Positions 63,546 through 64,000 of a DNA stretch of 64,000 nucleotides are shown one piece after another. The notes beneath the pieces were generated by a model. The model saw nothing but the letters and a program-made list of their open reading frames with translations, did not search any database and was not told where the DNA came from. The stretch comes from Sphingomonas koreensis. Its GTDB lineage: Bacteria > Pseudomonadota > Alphaproteobacteria > Sphingomonadales > Sphingomonadaceae. Numbering within the stretch: the stretch's first letter is position 1; every line of letters starts with the position of its first letter. The stretch covers positions 66,448 through 130,447 of the forward strand of contig RCZF01000004.1 of NCBI GenBank assembly GCA_006438735.1. The letters run 5' to 3'. The position numbers and the translations under genes are program-made.

Positions 63546-63577
63546 GGACGCCCCGTCGCGTCGCGTTACCCAGCCAA

Positions 63578-63667
63578 CCGTCATTCCCGCGAAAGCGGGA
63601 ACCCATCTCCGGCGTTGCGTCTAGATAATCCTACAGAAGATGGGTCCCCGCTTTCGCGGGGATGACG
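63578..63667. repeat. REPIN-like inverted pair of REP palindromes (copy 3)
   Basis: 63578-63609 (CCGTCATTCCCGCGAAAGCG...) is nearly the reverse complement of 63636-63667 (...CGCTTTCGCGGGGATGACG). It lies just before the IS5-type insertion. Confidence 0.88.
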
Positions 63668-63705
63668 CATAATATTGCGAAGCGCAGCCTAATGGTCGTG
63701 AACTA

Positions 63706-64000
63706 GGCGTCGTGGACAAAGCTTGACCTGAGACTCGGAGGTTGATTCAAGGCTGTCTTTTGGAGGCAGCGTTGAGCGATCGGATTGGGGTATCGGACGA
63801 AGAGTGGGCGCTGATCGGTCCGTTGTTGCCGCCCGAACAGGGACGCGGATGCCGTCCCGCCGGCGACAACCGTCGGTATTTCGAGGGCATGATGTGGGTG
63901 GCGCGGTCGGGGGCGCAATGGCGTCTGCTGCCGAACGACTATGGCAAGTGGAACAGCGTGTTCCGGCGCTACCGGCGCTGGACCCTGATGGGCGTGTTCG
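63706..64000 (+). mobile_element. IS5-family insertion sequence, left end (cut by window edge)
   Basis: The transposase start (63772) is preceded by a short leader. A likely left end lies near 63706, where CTAG precedes GGCGTCGTGGACAAA, a plausible target and inverted repeat start. The right end is outside the window, so the boundary is inferred. Confidence 0.6.
63772..64000 (+). CDS. IS5-family transposase, N-terminal part
   Basis: 76 residues are visible before the window end. The text SDEEWALIGPLLPPEQG, then RPAGDNRRYFEGMMWVARSG and QWRLLPNDYGKWNSV, is the DUF4096 N-terminal region of IS5/IS427-group transposases. The TTG at 63772 has a GGAGG ribosome site. The DDE part is not in the window. 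Confidence 0.9.
   Translation, partial: MSDRIGVSDEEWALIGPLLPPEQGRGCRPAGDNRRYFEGMMWVARSGAQWRLLPNDYGKWNSVFRRYRRWTLMGVF

Noticed and set aside
1..64000. CRISPR array or tRNA/rRNA genes
   Set aside because: No regularly spaced direct repeats were seen, and no tRNA cloverleaf or rRNA segment was recognised.

Overview
The window looks like chromosomal DNA from a sphingomonad (Sphingomonas or a close relative; Alphaproteobacteria). It is GC-rich. It carries three TonB-dependent receptors, a GH13 starch/maltodextrin locus with a flavin-dependent halogenase and a DUF6445 protein, an alphaproteobacterial Cpa/Tad pilus locus, HflKC-HtrA, and inverted pairs of short REP-like palindromes. No rRNA, tRNA or CRISPR array was recognised.

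Layout. 1-5.8 kb: tail of an Nramp metal transporter, a GH15 glycosidase, a divergent ABC exporter, and an AT-richer islet gene encoding a LuxR-type HTH, one membrane helix and two EF-hands. 6-10 kb: a ClC chloride channel, followed 3 bp after its stop codon by a complete IS1595-type element (7297-9981). That element has 24-bp terminal inverted repeats, a perfect 8-bp target duplication and three cargo genes besides the transposase. 10.4-13 kb: ROK regulator and FHS-type sugar/H+ symporter. 13-17 kb: NAPE-PLD-like metallo-hydrolase and a GGDEF-EAL-PilZ protein. 17-22.6 kb: TonB-dependent receptor and an OB-fold/proline-rich exported protein divergent from an OmpR-type two-component system. 23-27.3 kb: class I ribonucleotide reductase, with nrdA and nrdB separated by four small genes. 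27.3-28.8 kb: an AT-richer islet with a 315-aa gene, an MT-A70 methyltransferase remnant, a DUF4160 tail and an intact DUF2442 gene.

28.8-43.9 kb is a carbohydrate utilisation locus. It holds a LacI regulator, a secreted amylase, an alpha-glucosidase, an MFS sugar transporter, a flavin-dependent halogenase, a large TonB receptor, a DUF6445 protein, a second amylase-like enzyme and a second TonB receptor. An identical 12-mer (TGAATACGTATG) lies upstream of three of its transcription units and is a strong candidate for the LacI operator. The proposed flow is: secreted amylases make maltodextrins, the TonB receptor imports them across the outer membrane, the MFS carrier moves them into the cytoplasm, and the alpha-glucosidase releases glucose.

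43.9-46.2 kb: a YegP-like protein, an FAD oxidoreductase and a lysophospholipase-like hydrolase. 46.2-54 kb: Cpa/Tad pilus genes cpaA-B-C-D-E-tadB-tadC and a helix-hairpin-helix-like protein; the CpaF ATPase and the Flp pilin are not here. 54.3-59.4 kb: CoA-binding protein, Mrp ATPase, HflK, HflC and an HtrA/DegP protease (membrane protein quality control). 59.5-63.6 kb: HerA-like ATPase, short-chain dehydrogenase and M20 amidohydrolase. The window ends inside an IS5-family transposase.
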